Notes: generated by a model from the sequence alone, not told the origin. Counted from the first letter of the stretch, positions 37,382 through 46,863 are shown. The stretch: DNA of 64,000 bases from Lachnospiraceae bacterium (GCA_017408025.1 JAFQVJ010000011.1:1-64000); one strand, 5' to 3'. Numbers and translations are program-made.

Positions 37382-39022
37382 ATGATAAGTGCAAGTAACG
37401 TAACTCTTAGAATCGGCAAAAAAGCTCTTTTTGAGGAGGTAAATATAAAATTTACTGAGGGCAACTGCTACGGTCTTATCGGTGCAAATGGTGCCGGAAA
37501 ATCTACATTTTTGAAGATTTTATCGGGTCAGCTGGAGCCTACAAGCGGTGACATCATCATCACAGATGGTCAGAGACTCTCTTTCCTGCAGCAGGATCAC
37601 TTCAAATATGATCAGTACCCTGTTCTCGACACAGTAATAATGGGTAATGCCCGCTTATACGAAATCATGAAGGAAAAGGATGCTCTTTACGCAAAGGAAG
37701 ATTTCACAGAGGAAGACGGTATCAAAGCAAGCGAGCTGGAAGGTGAATTCGCAAATATGGACGGCTGGAATGCTGAATCAGACGCAGCTATGCTCCTCAA
37801 CGGTCTGGGTATCGAGACAGAGCTTCACTATAAACTTATGAGCGAGCTTCGTGGTAGCGAGAAGGTTAAGGTTCTCCTTGCTCAGGCGCTCTTTGGAAAC
37901 CCTGATATTCTTCTTCTCGACGAGCCTACTAACCACCTTGACCTTGATGCCATCGCATGGTTGGAAGAGTTCCTCATTAACTTCGAAAATACAGTAATCG
38001 TCGTTTCCCACGACAGATATTTCTTAAATAAGGTATGTACACATACTGCTGATATTGATTATGGTAAGATTCAGCTTTACGCTGGTAACTATGACTTCTG
38101 GTATGAGTCAAGCCAGCTCCTCGTAAAGCAGATGAAGGAAGCTAACAAGAAGAAGGAAGAAAAAATCAAGGAGTTACAGGATTTCATACAGAGATTCTCT
38201 GCTAACGCTTCTAAGTCTAAGCAGGCTACATCCAGAAAGAGAGCTCTTGAAAAAATCGAGCTTGATGAGATTAAGCCTTCTAGCCGTAAGTATCCTTACA
38301 TCGACTTCAGACCAAATCGCGAAATCGGTAATGAGGTACTCACTGTCGAAGGTATCTCTAAGACAGTTGACGGTGTTAAGGTTCTCGATAATGTTTCATT
38401 TATCGTAAACAGAGATGATAAGATTGCATTCGTCGGTTCAAACGAAATCGCGAAGACTACTCTCTTCAAGATACTTGCAGGCGAGTTAGAGCCAGACGAA
38501 GGAACATATAAGTGGGGTGTAACAACAACTCAGGCTTACTTCCCTAAGGATAACACTAAAGACTTTGACTGCAACGACACAATCGTTGACTGGTTGACAC
38601 AGTTCTCTGAAATCAAGGACGCTACTTATGTACGTGGTTTCCTTGGCAGAATGCTCTTCGCAGGTGATGACGGTGTTAAGAAGGTTAAGGTATTATCCGG
38701 TGGTGAGAAGGTACGTTGTATGCTCTCTAAGATGATGATTATGGGGGCTAATGTTCTCATCCTGGATGAGCCAACCAACCACCTTGATATGGAATCAATC
38801 ACTGCTCTTAACAACGGACTTATGAAGTTCTCAGGAGTTGTACTCTTTGCTTCACATGACCACCAGTTTGTTCAGACTACTGCAAATCGTATTATGGAAA
38901 TCGTAAACGGCCAGTTAATCGATAAGATTACAACCTATGACGAGTACCTTGAGAGCGATGAGATGGCAAGAAAGAGACAGAAGGCTGCTGATATTGAGCC
39001 GGAAGATGAATTAGCCGAATAA
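37382..39022 (+). CDS. ABC-F family ATPase (YbiT/YkpA-like)
   Basis: 546 residues: two nucleotide-binding domains, no membrane helices, joined by a charged linker (about 240-300). ABC-F proteins act on ribosomes (translation factors or antibiotic resistance). Domain 1: Walker A GANGAGKST, Walker B LLLDEPTNHLDLD, signature LRGSEKV (usual LSGGE). Domain 2: P-loop GSNEIAKTT with Ala in place of the last Gly, normal signature LSGGEKV and Walker B LILDEPTNHLDME. I think these deviations occur in the YkpA group but cannot check it. GGAGGT precedes the ATG at 37382; an upstream ATG at 37346 lies inside the repeat array. A resistance role is not implied by sequence alone. Confidence 0.9.
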   Translation: MISASNVTLRIGKKALFEEVNIKFTEGNCYGLIGANGAGKSTFLKILSGQLEPTSGDIIITDGQRLSFLQQDHFKYDQYPVLDTVIMGNARLYEIMKEKDALYAKEDFTEEDGIKASELEGEFANMDGWNAESDAAMLLNGLGIETELHYKLMSELRGSEKVKVLLAQALFGNPDILLLDEPTNHLDLDAIAWLEEFLINFENTVIVVSHDRYFLNKVCTHTADIDYGKIQLYAGNYDFWYESSQLLVKQMKEANKKKEEKIKELQDFIQRFSANASKSKQATSRKRALEKIELDEIKPSSRKYPYIDFRPNREIGNEVLTVEGISKTVDGVKVLDNVSFIVNRDDKIAFVGSNEIAKTTLFKILAGELEPDEGTYKWGVTTTQAYFPKDNTKDFDCNDTIVDWLTQFSEIKDATYVRGFLGRMLFAGDDGVKKVKVLSGGEKVRCMLSKMMIMGANVLILDEPTNHLDMESITALNNGLMKFSGVVLFASHDHQFVQTTANRIMEIVNGQLIDKITTYDEYLESDEMARKRQKAADIEPEDELAE

Positions 39023-39045
39023 TAGAACAAAGCAGAGCGTTTTTG

Positions 39046-39080
39046 TTGTATAGGAAAGTTTCAATAACTTTCCTATACAA
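39046..39080. repeat. 35-bp dispersed palindrome, copy 3
   Basis: Arms TTGTATAGGAAAGTT / AACTTTCCTATACAA, loop TCAAT, after TTTTTG. Lies 24 bp past the ABC-F stop. Confidence 0.85.
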
Positions 39081-39081
39081 T

Positions 39082-39118
39082 AGATAAAGCCCGTAGCAAG
39101 TGCTACGGGCTTTATCTA
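39082..39118. terminator. Bidirectional terminator between ABC-F and HTH-aminotransferase genes
   Basis: Perfect 16-bp stem AGATAAAGCCCGTAGC / GCTACGGGCTTTATCT with a 5-nt loop, between convergent genes. Confidence 0.8.
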
Positions 39119-39122
39119 TACC

Positions 39123-40637
39123 TTACTTCTGCTTATAATAACTAAAGAAATCTGCCATCTTTTCCATTGCCTCTTCCAATACTTCAATTCTTGGAAGGTA
39201 TACAATTCGGAAATGATCTGGTTGATGCCAGTTAAATCCTTTTCCGTTAATAACTAATATCTTCTTATCTCTCAATAAATCCAATGCAAACTTTTCATCA
39301 TCCACAATATTGAACTTTTTCACATCAATCTTAGGGAAAATGTAAAATGCTGCTTTTGGCTTTACAGCACTGATTCCCGGAATATCATTTAATGCCTTGT
39401 GAATATACTCACACTGCTCATATACTCTTCCACCAGGAATGACATAATTCTTTACACTCTGGTAGCCGCCTAAGGCAGTCTGCACTATAGACTGAGCCGG
39501 AACATTTGAACATAGACGCATATTAGATAGCATATTCAAGCCCTGAATATAATCCTTTGCAATATCCTTGTTTCCACTTAAGACCATCCAACCAATACGG
39601 TATCCTGCTATCATATGTGATTTTGACAATCCACTAAATGTAACACAGAATAAATCCGGAGCCAATGATGCAATGGATACGTGCTCATCATCTGTCATAA
39701 TTAATCTGTCATATATCTCGTCAGAGAATATTATAAGCTGGTGTTCTCTTGCTATATCAACAATCTGCTGTAATACCTCTCTTGAATACAATGCTCCTGT
39801 CGGATTGTTGGGATTGATTATTACAATAGCCTTTGTCCTATCGGTTATCTTTTTCTTTATATCATCCATATCTGGATACCACTCAGCCTGCTCATCACAG
39901 ATATAATGAACAGCTTTTCCACCTGATAAAGTAACACAAGCAGTCCACAATGGATAATCTGGCGAAGGAACAAGAACCTCATCACCGGAATCAAGCAATG
40001 CTGACATGCTTAAATTGATAAGCTCACTAGCACCGTTGCCTGTATAGATATCTTCTATAGTCACATTTGGGACATTCTTATTCTGCATGTACTGCATAAT
40101 CGCTTTTCTTGCAGAAAATAGACCTTTAGACGCCGAGTAGCCCTCGCACTCTGTCAACTGGCTTCTCATATCATAAATAACCTCATCTGGTGCTCTGAAA
40201 CCGAATGGTGCCGGATTACCAATGTTCAATTTCAGTATCTGGGTTCCAGACTCTTCCATTCGATTAGCCTCATCAACTACAGGTCCTCTTACATCATATA
40301 AAACATTATCTAATTTGGCTGACTTTTTAAACTCACGCATGATTATATCTCCTTTAATTACATTCTTTTCTATTCTATTTTCTGTCTCATTATCTATGTC
40401 TTTTTCTGAATCCAACATGGAATTTCCTCTAAGCCATTCCAATTCAACATTCAAATACTCCGCTAGGAAGCTTAGGATATTGTCTCTTGGAATTGTTTTG
40501 CCATTAACATATTGACTTATATGACTTTTACCTATCTTTATACCTTTTGCTTCTGCCTCATTTATAATATCTACTTGCTTAACTTTCTTATTATTCATGG
40601 CTTCGCACAATCTTTTGGCAAACACATTTTTTTCCAT
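39123..40637 (-). CDS. XRE-type HTH domain fused to an AlaA-like alanine aminotransferase
   Basis: 504 residues from the ATG at 40637. Residues 5-72 are a Cro/C1-type HTH (KVKQVDIINEAEAKGIKIGKSHISQYVNGKTIP, then LAEYLNVELEWLRG). After a charged linker, residues 100-504 match full-length AlaA: MREFKKSAKLDNVLYDVRGPV, NIGNPAPFGF, the PLP lysine in FSGLSKSHMIAGYRIGW and SNMRLCSNVPAQ. AAAGGAG sits correctly before the internal Met of MREFKK (ATG at 40340), so a 405-residue enzyme without HTH can also be made; that equals E. coli AlaA in length. AlaA transfers an amino group between glutamate and pyruvate. Four AAGTTCAATTT boxes flank the promoter, pointing to autoregulation through the HTH. MocR regulators join a GntR HTH to an aminotransferase, but this is a different HTH on a normal enzyme. 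Confidence 0.9.
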   Translation of the reverse strand: MEKNVFAKRLCEAMNNKKVKQVDIINEAEAKGIKIGKSHISQYVNGKTIPRDNILSFLAEYLNVELEWLRGNSMLDSEKDIDNETENRIEKNVIKGDIIMREFKKSAKLDNVLYDVRGPVVDEANRMEESGTQILKLNIGNPAPFGFRAPDEVIYDMRSQLTECEGYSASKGLFSARKAIMQYMQNKNVPNVTIEDIYTGNGASELINLSMSALLDSGDEVLVPSPDYPLWTACVTLSGGKAVHYICDEQAEWYPDMDDIKKKITDRTKAIVIINPNNPTGALYSREVLQQIVDIAREHQLIIFSDEIYDRLIMTDDEHVSIASLAPDLFCVTFSGLSKSHMIAGYRIGWMVLSGNKDIAKDYIQGLNMLSNMRLCSNVPAQSIVQTALGGYQSVKNYVIPGGRVYEQCEYIHKALNDIPGISAVKPKAAFYIFPKIDVKKFNIVDDEKFALDLLRDKKILVINGKGFNWHQPDHFRIVYLPRIEVLEEAMEKMADFFSYYKQK

Positions 40638-40658
40638 TATGTTCATCCTTTCTATAAA

Positions 40659-40773
40659 AAGTTCAATTTAAGTTCAATATCATAAAACATTATAGCGCTG
40701 ATTATAATTGTAGTCAATACTTTATTGTTAAAGTTCAATTTTAAAAATAATACTTGCACCATAAGTTCAATTT
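40659..40773 (-). promoter_or_regulatory. Promoter of the HTH-AlaA gene with four operator-like AAGTTCAATTT boxes
   Basis: Minus strand TTGACT (40712-40717), 17-bp spacer, TATAAT (40689-40694). Plus-strand boxes AAGTTCAATTT at 40659-40669, AAGTTCAATA at 40670-40679 (adjacent, downstream of -10), and AAGTTCAATTT at 40731-40741 and 40763-40773 (upstream of -35, 32 bp apart, about three helix turns). The same direct-repeat orientation at all four. Confidence 0.85.
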
Positions 40774-40802
40774 TGCAACAACACAGTGGCGAAATAAAAT
40801 AG

Positions 40803-40815
40803 CTTTCCTATACAA
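40803..40815. repeat. Half copy of the 35-bp dispersed palindrome
   Basis: Only the right arm CTTTCCTATACAA plus CAAAAAA remains; it supplies the T-run of the sigma-factor terminator. Confidence 0.65.
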
Positions 40816-40859
40816 CAAAAAACTTCAGGTAAAGACTTTAGATAGCCTTATACCTGAAG
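40812..40859 (-). terminator. Intrinsic terminator after the sigma factor gene
   Basis: Minus strand: stem CTTCAGGTA / TACCTGAAG (40823-40859) followed by TTTTTTGTTGT. Confidence 0.8.
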
Positions 40860-40948
40860 CTTTTAGGGTTGCCAAATTTTTGTCTGACTCCTCTTCTCTT
40901 TTTTTATCTACGCTTATCATCAAAGTTTGCTTCGCATACTTTGGTCTA

Positions 40949-42067
40949 TTACATTAAGAAGTCCTTAATTTTCTTGCTTCGAACAGGATTACGAAGTTTT
41001 CTCAATGCCTTAGCCTCAATCTGTCTGATACGTTCTCTTGTAACATTGAATTCCTTTCCAACTTCCTCAAGAGTTCTAGGATGCCCATCTTCAAGACCGA
41101 ATCTAAGAACAATTACCTGCTTCTCTCTATCCTTTAAATCCTGAAGTAATAAATCGATATGCTCTCTAAGCATTACTGACTCAATGTTCTGCTCAGGTGT
41201 TACAGCATTGTTATCTGCAACAAAATCGCCGAGATTTGAATCATCCTCTTCACCAATAGGAGTTTCAAGAGATGCTGGTTCTCTTGCTATCTGCATTATC
41301 TCAAGAACCTTCTCCTCTGACATATCAAGTGCCGCTGCAAGTTCGAGAGTTGAAGGCTCATATCCCAACTCAAGGGTCAGCTTACGCTGCATCTTTGACA
41401 TTCTATTGATTGTCTCAACCATATGCACTGGAACACGGATTGTTCTAGCCTGGTCAGCAAGTGCTCTTGTAACCGACTGACGTATCCACCACGTAGCATA
41501 TGTACTGAGCTTGTACCCTTTTTCGTAGTCAAACTTTTCTACACCCTTGATAAGTCCAAGATTACCCTCCTGAACAAGATCAAGGAAGCTCATTCCACGT
41601 CCTGTATATCTCTTAGCGATACTTACAACAAGTCTCAAGTTAGCCTCTATAAGCCTTTCCTTTGCCACCTGATCACCTTCCGACTTTCTCTTAGCCAGTC
41701 TGTGCTCTTCCTCCGCTGACAAAAGTGGCACTGTACCTATCTCTTTCAAATACATACGCACTGGATCTTCTGTTCCAATACCCTCCAAAAGGTCTATCGC
41801 CTCTAGATCTATGTTCTCCTCGTCCTCGAAATCTTCATCTGAAGGCTCTAACAGCATATCATTATCATCATTGAAATTCTCATCCATAACACTTAGAACA
41901 TCAATCTTATTCTCTTCAAGATACTGATATACAGCTTCCATCTGCTCAACAGTCATCTCATAACCCTTGAACACACTGTCGATATCTGTTATATCAAGAA
42001 CGCCTTTTTTACTGTTGCCCAGCTCTACTAATTTTTTCATGCTCTCCAAGAGCTTCGCTTCGTCCAT
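40949..42067 (-). CDS. RNA polymerase sigma-70 factor, second RpoD-like paralogue
   Basis: 372 residues with all primary-sigma regions: 1.1 (about 1-75), 1.2 ([18 protein letters not shown]), 2 ([36 protein letters not shown]), 3, and 4.2 ([28 protein letters not shown]). A close paralogue of the same length lies at 60482-61603 in the dnaG operon. This copy starts 2 bp after a lipid kinase gene, so it is probably the non-housekeeping member. It differs in region 1 and at several positions in regions 2.3 and 3. Promoter preference should be close to that of RpoD because 2.4 and 4.2 are conserved. Its stop is 3 bp from a CAAAGT...ACTTTG palindrome (40920-40945). Confidence 0.92.
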   Translation of the reverse strand: MDEAKLLESMKKLVELGNSKKGVLDITDIDSVFKGYEMTVEQMEAVYQYLEENKIDVLSVMDENFNDDNDMLLEPSDEDFEDEENIDLEAIDLLEGIGTEDPVRMYLKEIGTVPLLSAEEEHRLAKRKSEGDQVAKERLIEANLRLVVSIAKRYTGRGMSFLDLVQEGNLGLIKGVEKFDYEKGYKLSTYATWWIRQSVTRALADQARTIRVPVHMVETINRMSKMQRKLTLELGYEPSTLELAAALDMSEEKVLEIMQIAREPASLETPIGEEDDSNLGDFVADNNAVTPEQNIESVMLREHIDLLLQDLKDREKQVIVLRFGLEDGHPRTLEEVGKEFNVTRERIRQIEAKALRKLRNPVRSKKIKDFLM

Positions 42068-42069
42068 GA

Positions 42070-42972
42070 TTACTCCTTTTCTTTGGCATCATATCCAATA
42101 ACAGTGATTGCATTTGGATTATTCTTAATAGTTACTTCCCTATGTGAACCGCCATTTTCACCATCAAGTGTCCATGCAATCTCTTCATCCGAATATGCTT
42201 TTATCTCTGAAACCTTAAAACTGTATATATATTCCGATGTCTTCTTTTTGTTAAGTAATGCCTGAGCGATACTTGCCAACTCAATCGGATTGTGCGGTTT
42301 CTTTACAAGCGTAACCTCGTATAAACCATCATCCAACACAACATCATCACCCATGATGCCCTTAAATCCACCAGCAGAATTAGAATTAGACACCATTCCG
42401 TATATAAAATCATCCTCTATTACATTGCCGTCATATTCAAATCTTACTCTATATGATTTTACGGATGGAAGACTCTTTATTCCCTCTACTACATAAGCCT
42501 GATGACCAAGCACATTTTTAAGTCTTTGTGATGTTGAGTACGACACTTCAGTAAATATACCAAATGCCGCGATATAGACAAAATTCTTATCATTGAAAGT
42601 TCCTATATCTACCTTATATGGCCTACCACTCACCGCTATTTCTGCGTTTTCAAGCATATCCTTCTTCAGCCCGATACTTCCTGCAAAATCATTCGTCGAA
42701 CCTGATGGTATGTATCCGATAACCGGTCTTTCTTCAAGCTGCATCAAGCCTGATGCAACCTCATTCAATGTTCCATCTCCACCGCTGCATACTACCAAAT
42801 CAAACTGATTACCACGTTCAATTATCTGATTTTTTGCATCAAGTGCCGATTGTGTCTGATATGCATCAACATAATAGCCATGTTTAATAAATATATCTAT
42901 AATCCCTGCAAGTTTTTTGCTGATGCCTGCAGTTCCCGACTTAGCATTATATATAAATAAAAGCTTTTTCAT
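42070..42972 (-). CDS. Diacylglycerol kinase-family lipid kinase (YegS/DgkB-like)
   Basis: 300 residues. N-terminal [16 protein letters not shown], the nucleotide-binding [13 protein letters not shown] and the family motif [17 protein letters not shown] are intact; the C-terminal beta domain ends with the usual [16 protein letters not shown]. It phosphorylates a lipid, diacylglycerol or a similar substrate, at the inner membrane face. The stop is 2 bp from the start of the sigma factor gene, so the two are co-transcribed. Confidence 0.9.
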   Translation of the reverse strand: MKKLLFIYNAKSGTAGISKKLAGIIDIFIKHGYYVDAYQTQSALDAKNQIIERGNQFDLVVCSGGDGTLNEVASGLMQLEERPVIGYIPSGSTNDFAGSIGLKKDMLENAEIAVSGRPYKVDIGTFNDKNFVYIAAFGIFTEVSYSTSQRLKNVLGHQAYVVEGIKSLPSVKSYRVRFEYDGNVIEDDFIYGMVSNSNSAGGFKGIMGDDVVLDDGLYEVTLVKKPHNPIELASIAQALLNKKKTSEYIYSFKVSEIKAYSDEEIAWTLDGENGGSHREVTIKNNPNAITVIGYDAKEKE

Positions 42973-43042
42973 ATCTCATCAACCCCGCTATGAATTCTCT
43001 CTATTTAAGCTTATCAGCAAAATCCTTTCAGAATCTTGGTAA

Positions 43043-43567
43043 TTATCTGCCACAGCAGAACTTATATTTCTTACCAGAACCACATGGACATGGATCATTA
43101 CGCGAAATCTTCTTATCCTTTACAACTGTATGAGCACTCTTCTGCTCCTTGTAAAGCTCTTTTCTTCTGTTCTCGTCAGGTATAAGTGTATTCCAAGCTT
43201 CAAGTGTGTATAACCACTCAGCCTTAGCCTCTACCATGTTCTTGTATAAAAGTTCTTTATCGTAATCAAGACTTACAACTGTATCCTCTGTCATCTCTTC
43301 AATAGGATTAGGAGTCTTCAAGCTGTCGTTGATACCGTCAAGGAAACCAACCATAACAAGCTTATCTACACCAAACTTCTCTGCAAGTTCTTTAACAGAT
43401 CCTGTTACAACTTCGTCAGTTGCTAAAATCTTCTCATAAAATGTCTTCTCAACTGTAAAATATTTTGCCCAGAATGCATCGCTTTCCTTCTTTGACTTTC
43501 CTGCTCCGTATGCAATACCACGCCATGTCTCAAGAAGTGTATATTCTCTTTCTGTTTCCTGTGCCAT
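43043..43567 (-). CDS. SEC-C motif protein
   Basis: 174 residues. The last 20 residues carry the zinc-binding SEC-C motif ([18 protein letters not shown]) found at the end of SecA and in many small proteins. The rest is helical without a recognised domain. It lies between folA and the lipid kinase on one strand. The SEC-C motif suggests contact with SecB-like partners or the ribosome, but nothing more can be said. Confidence 0.8.
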   Translation of the reverse strand: MAQETEREYTLLETWRGIAYGAGKSKKESDAFWAKYFTVEKTFYEKILATDEVVTGSVKELAEKFGVDKLVMVGFLDGINDSLKTPNPIEEMTEDTVVSLDYDKELLYKNMVEAKAEWLYTLEAWNTLIPDENRRKELYKEQKSAHTVVKDKKISRNDPCPCGSGKKYKFCCGR

Positions 43568-43663
43568 AATGTTACCATCCTTTGCGTAAAATATTTTCCG
43601 CTACCTACAAGGAGCGTATTCTAACAAATTTTACTACATTTTACGACAAAATGCAAGGCATAA

Positions 43664-44170
43664 TTATAATCTCTCGTATTTTCTGTAGTAATATTCCACA
43701 TTGAAATATGTCTGTTCTTCACTTTCTTCTGTCATCTTCCACTCTTTGTTATCATCCAGTTTTGGAAAATATCTGTCAGCCTGATATGCATAATCAATAT
43801 ATGTTATATACGCAGTATCAGTATATGGAAGAAACTGCCTATATATGCTTTCTCCTCCTATTATATACACATCTCCCTCATATTCAGAAAGCTGTAAAAG
43901 TGCTTCTTCAACACCATGTACAATGACTGCATCACTCTCTTTTAAACTCTTGTCACGTGTCAAAACAATATTTACTCTGTTATTTAAAGGCTTTCCCGCT
44001 GGAAGACTATCCAATGTACCTCTTCCCATGATACACACTCCACCAGTTGTCATCTGCATAAAAAGCTTCATGTCCTCTGGTATACTTATTAAAAGCTTAT
44101 TGTTATATCCAATTGCCCAGTTTTTATCAACAGCTGCTATTATGTTAATCTTCTTTCCGTTGTAACTCAT
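43664..44170 (-). CDS. folA: Dihydrofolate reductase
   Basis: 168 residues. NIIAAVDKNWAIGYNNKLL, the folate-site segment SIPEDMKLFMQMTTGG with the catalytic Asp, IMGRGTLDSLP, the NADPH motif VYIIGGESIYRQFL and TYIDYAYQADRYFP follow DHFR order. It reduces dihydrofolate with NADPH. The usual Pro-Trp before the active-site helix is replaced by Leu-Ile; I cannot tell whether this is lineage-typical or affects antifolate binding. A TATAAT lies 20-25 bp upstream. No thymidylate synthase gene is adjacent. Confidence 0.9.
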   Translation of the reverse strand: MSYNGKKINIIAAVDKNWAIGYNNKLLISIPEDMKLFMQMTTGGVCIMGRGTLDSLPAGKPLNNRVNIVLTRDKSLKESDAVIVHGVEEALLQLSEYEGDVYIIGGESIYRQFLPYTDTAYITYIDYAYQADRYFPKLDDNKEWKMTEESEEQTYFNVEYYYRKYERL

Positions 44171-44264
44171 ATTATCCCTCTTTCTTGCATTATACTCTTA
44201 TCATTTCATTGTTTCACTTTTCCAATTTGTCAAAATTTTAAGAGCGATTGAAACTCAGTCTCTC

Positions 44265-44293
44265 TTGACTATTTGGTTAACATACCATATAAT
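44265..44293 (+). promoter_or_regulatory. Sigma-A promoter of the CNNM/CBS gene
   Basis: TTGACT (44265-44270), 17-bp spacer, TATAAT (44288-44293), 71 bp upstream of the GTG start. Confidence 0.85.
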
Positions 44294-44363
44294 AGTTAAA
44301 ATTGCAATAAAACGAGTTTTTTGTAATTTATAATATTTTTAATAATGAAGGAGTTGATTTACC

Positions 44364-45641
44364 GTGGATACGGGCGAAACCGTACAAATTATTATTTTAA
44401 TTGTTTTACTTTTGCTTTCAGCATTCTTTTCATCTGCTGAAACAGCACTCACAACCAGCAATAAGATTAAGATAAAGCGTTTGGCAGACGATGGTAACAA
44501 AAATGCTGCTCTTGTTTTGAAGCTTACTGATAATCCAGACAAGATGCTCAGTGCCATTCTTATAGGAAATAACATCGTTAATATTTCCGCTTCATCATTA
44601 GCTACGATGTTTGCACAGAGTCTTTGGGGCAATTGGGCAGTCAGTATAGCTACTGGTGTCCTTACACTTTTAGTTCTCATCTTTGGTGAGATTGCACCTA
44701 AAACAGCTGCTGCCAATTTTGCCAATTCCATTTCTTTAAAATATGCTAAACCAATCTATGGGCTCATGACTGTACTGACACCAGTTATTTTTATAGTAAA
44801 TATTCTTTCATCTGGCGTCATGTATATTCTGGGATTAAAGAAAAACAGCAAAGAAAGCACCTTCACTGAAGATGAGCTTCGTACTATCATGAATGTTAGT
44901 CACGAGGAAGGAGTTATCGAGAAGGAAGAGCGTGAGATGATTAACAATGTTTTTGACTTTGGCGACGCGGAAGCAAAGGATGTTATGATTCCACGTATTG
45001 ATATGTGTATGGTTGATGTAAACTGTTCCTATGATGAACTTATGGATATATTTAAAGAAAATAAGTATACTCGTATTCCTGTTTATGAGGAATCTGGTGA
45101 CAATGTAATCGGTATTGTTAATATAAAGGATCTTATCTTCTATCGCACAGATGAAGATTTTAATATTCGCGATTTCTTGAGAGAAGCATACTATACATAT
45201 GAATACAAAAAGCTTTCAGAGCTTATGATTGAGATGAAGAAGGACTCTGTCAATATCACTATTGTCCTAGATGAATACGGATTGACAGCTGGTCTTATCA
45301 CTATAGAAGATCTTCTCGAAGAGATTGTTGGTGAAATCCGTGATGAATATGATTATGACGAAGAAGACATTTTCAAAGAGATTTCTTATGGCGAATATAT
45401 TGTAGATGGTCAGACAAAGCTTGATGATGTAAATGAACATTTAGGGCTTTCACTTGAATCTGAGGATTACGATTCTCTTGGTGGCTACATCATAGGCTGC
45501 CTTGACAGACTTCCAGCCCAGGGAGATAAGGTTGAACAGGATACTGTCACTCTCGTAGTAGACTCTATGGATAAAAATAGAATTGACAAGATACATATTT
45601 ACATTAAAGAAACTCTTCCAGAAACAGAAATTGAAGAATAG
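44364..45641 (+). CDS. CNNM/CorC-type membrane protein with CBS pair (hemolysin family)
   Basis: 425 residues. CNNM membrane domain with about four helices (1-150; SAFFSSAETALTT motif near the start), a cytosolic CBS pair (about 200-330; AKDVMIPRIDMCMVDV and YTRIPVYEESGDNVIGIVNIKDL) and a C-terminal CorC/HlyC transporter-associated domain (about 345-420; DGQTKLDDVNEHLGLSLESEDYDSLGGYI). Relatives are Mg2+ or Co2+ efflux transporters; the hemolysin label is historical. The start is GTG behind AAGGAG with 10-nt spacing. Confidence 0.9.
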   Translation: MDTGETVQIIILIVLLLLSAFFSSAETALTTSNKIKIKRLADDGNKNAALVLKLTDNPDKMLSAILIGNNIVNISASSLATMFAQSLWGNWAVSIATGVLTLLVLIFGEIAPKTAAANFANSISLKYAKPIYGLMTVLTPVIFIVNILSSGVMYILGLKKNSKESTFTEDELRTIMNVSHEEGVIEKEEREMINNVFDFGDAEAKDVMIPRIDMCMVDVNCSYDELMDIFKENKYTRIPVYEESGDNVIGIVNIKDLIFYRTDEDFNIRDFLREAYYTYEYKKLSELMIEMKKDSVNITIVLDEYGLTAGLITIEDLLEEIVGEIRDEYDYDEEDIFKEISYGEYIVDGQTKLDDVNEHLGLSLESEDYDSLGGYIIGCLDRLPAQGDKVEQDTVTLVVDSMDKNRIDKIHIYIKETLPETEIEE

Positions 45642-45667
45642 ACTACTTTATATTATTTAGAATAGAA

Positions 45668-45715
45668 AAACAGGCGGATACGAATAAAAACATCATCCCG
45701 CCTGTTTCTTTTTTT
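45668..45715. terminator. Bidirectional terminator between the CNNM gene and the Tad locus
   Basis: Stem AAACAGGCGG / CCGCCTGTTT (45668-45707) with a 20-nt loop, followed by TTTCTTTTTTT region on plus and TTTTTCTATT on minus. Confidence 0.8.
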
Positions 45716-46267
45716 CTAATCAACTTTATGAATTTTTGCCGCACTAAAGCTTTTTACCTCTGAGTTTCTATTAAAGGATATAGCTATCAACGAATAATCC
45801 TCCACTGTATTTGTTATACTTTCACCGTCATTAGCTGGCAATGAAATTCTTAGATTATAATTGTTTTCCAAATAATCAGTCAGTTGATAGACTTTCTGTT
45901 CATGTGGCGTTTCTTCTCCATTGGAAAAATCAACAACACTACTCCATTCCCATGCAAGCTCACTGTTCCACACATAAAACCCTGCCCTATCCACATATAC
46001 CAATATATGCCTGTCTTCACTACTATAAATATCCTTTTCCGCAACGAAACATTTTCTTACCTCATCAAGACTAACTACAGGTAATCCCTGCCAATCGATA
46101 GTTTTATATCCGGCACGCAATGCATCCTCCACAATGCCATCCATTACATTATTAAACATTATCTCATTGACAGCCTCTGCATGTATATTGGCGGATTTTA
46201 CATGCAGCACCGTAATCAAACATATGCAGAATATCTCAAATACTATGGCCATATCAGTAAGCTTCAT
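45716..46267 (-). CDS. Tad-locus pseudopilin-like protein 4 (last gene)
   Basis: 183 residues. One N-terminal membrane helix (about 7-24), then an extracytoplasmic alpha/beta region (DRHILVYVDRAGFYVWNSELAWEW). The start MKLTDMAIVFEIFCICLITVLHV resembles minor pilins of the TadE/F type by layout only. It overlaps the previous gene by 14 bp. I do not recognise a family beyond this context. Confidence 0.6.
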   Translation of the reverse strand: MKLTDMAIVFEIFCICLITVLHVKSANIHAEAVNEIMFNNVMDGIVEDALRAGYKTIDWQGLPVVSLDEVRKCFVAEKDIYSSEDRHILVYVDRAGFYVWNSELAWEWSSVVDFSNGEETPHEQKVYQLTDYLENNYNLRISLPANDGESITNTVEDYSLIAISFNRNSEVKSFSAAKIHKVD

Positions 46268-46694
46268 ACCTCACACTCCCTCCATACCATGCCATAACAT
46301 TTTTATCACTATCATATACTGCAACTCTAAGATAATCATTTTTTGAGAGAAGATAATTCTCTCCTTCCATAAAGCTATCCTTAATTTGCGATGTGTAGTA
46401 TATGTCTTCAAAATATAATGGCTCCATTCCAGATTCATCATGCATATGTTTGCAATGCATCATCTCTATACTATAACCGCCTCCCAATGTAAATAACTGC
46501 TGCTCCATTCTGTCATAATCTTCCATTGCCAGTATTCCTGTGGTTCTCACCCCGTCCACAAAATGAGTTATCTCTTCTAATATGTATGTCTGCTTGAGTC
46601 TGTCAGACTCCTCTTGCATATAAAATACCGGTATTATAAACATCATGCATATACACAAAAGTATTGCTGTGATTTTTGAAAATGCATCACTCAT
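46254..46694 (-). CDS. Tad-locus pseudopilin-like protein 3
   Basis: 146 residues: short cytosolic start MSDAFSKIT, one membrane helix (about 8-28), then an extracytoplasmic domain (FVDGVRTTGILAMEDYDRMEQQLFTLGGGYSIEMMHCKHMHD). Helix-then-globular layout as in TadE/TadF minor pilins. The ATG directly follows the stop of the 51-residue gene (TAA-ATG), implying translational coupling. Confidence 0.6.
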   Translation of the reverse strand: MSDAFSKITAILLCICMMFIIPVFYMQEESDRLKQTYILEEITHFVDGVRTTGILAMEDYDRMEQQLFTLGGGYSIEMMHCKHMHDESGMEPLYFEDIYYTSQIKDSFMEGENYLLSKNDYLRVAVYDSDKNVMAWYGGSVRYEAY

Positions 46695-46850
46695 TTAATC
46701 ACCTGCCATCACACTTCCATATGAATTTTGCGTTTCCATCAACCCTATAAATTCGAAGTTTTCCGTATACATTATCATTGTTATAACAATTGCTGCCGCA
46801 AAAATAACTGTAGAAAAAGCCAACATCATTATCTTACTTACATTTTCCAT
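46695..46850 (-). CDS. Tad-locus 51-residue membrane peptide (pilin-sized)
   Basis: 51 residues starting MENVSKIMMLAFSTVIFAAA, with a single membrane helix covering residues 8-27 and a short polar tail ending SVMAGD. GTGAGG lies before the ATG at 46850. The length is that of Flp pilins, but the usual Gly-Glu-Tyr processing motif is absent. The frame sits exactly between its neighbours (stop TAA touches the next ATG), which supports it as real. Confidence 0.65.
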   Translation of the reverse strand: MENVSKIMMLAFSTVIFAAAIVITMIMYTENFEFIGLMETQNSYGSVMAGD

Positions 46851-46863
46851 AATGCCTCACCTT

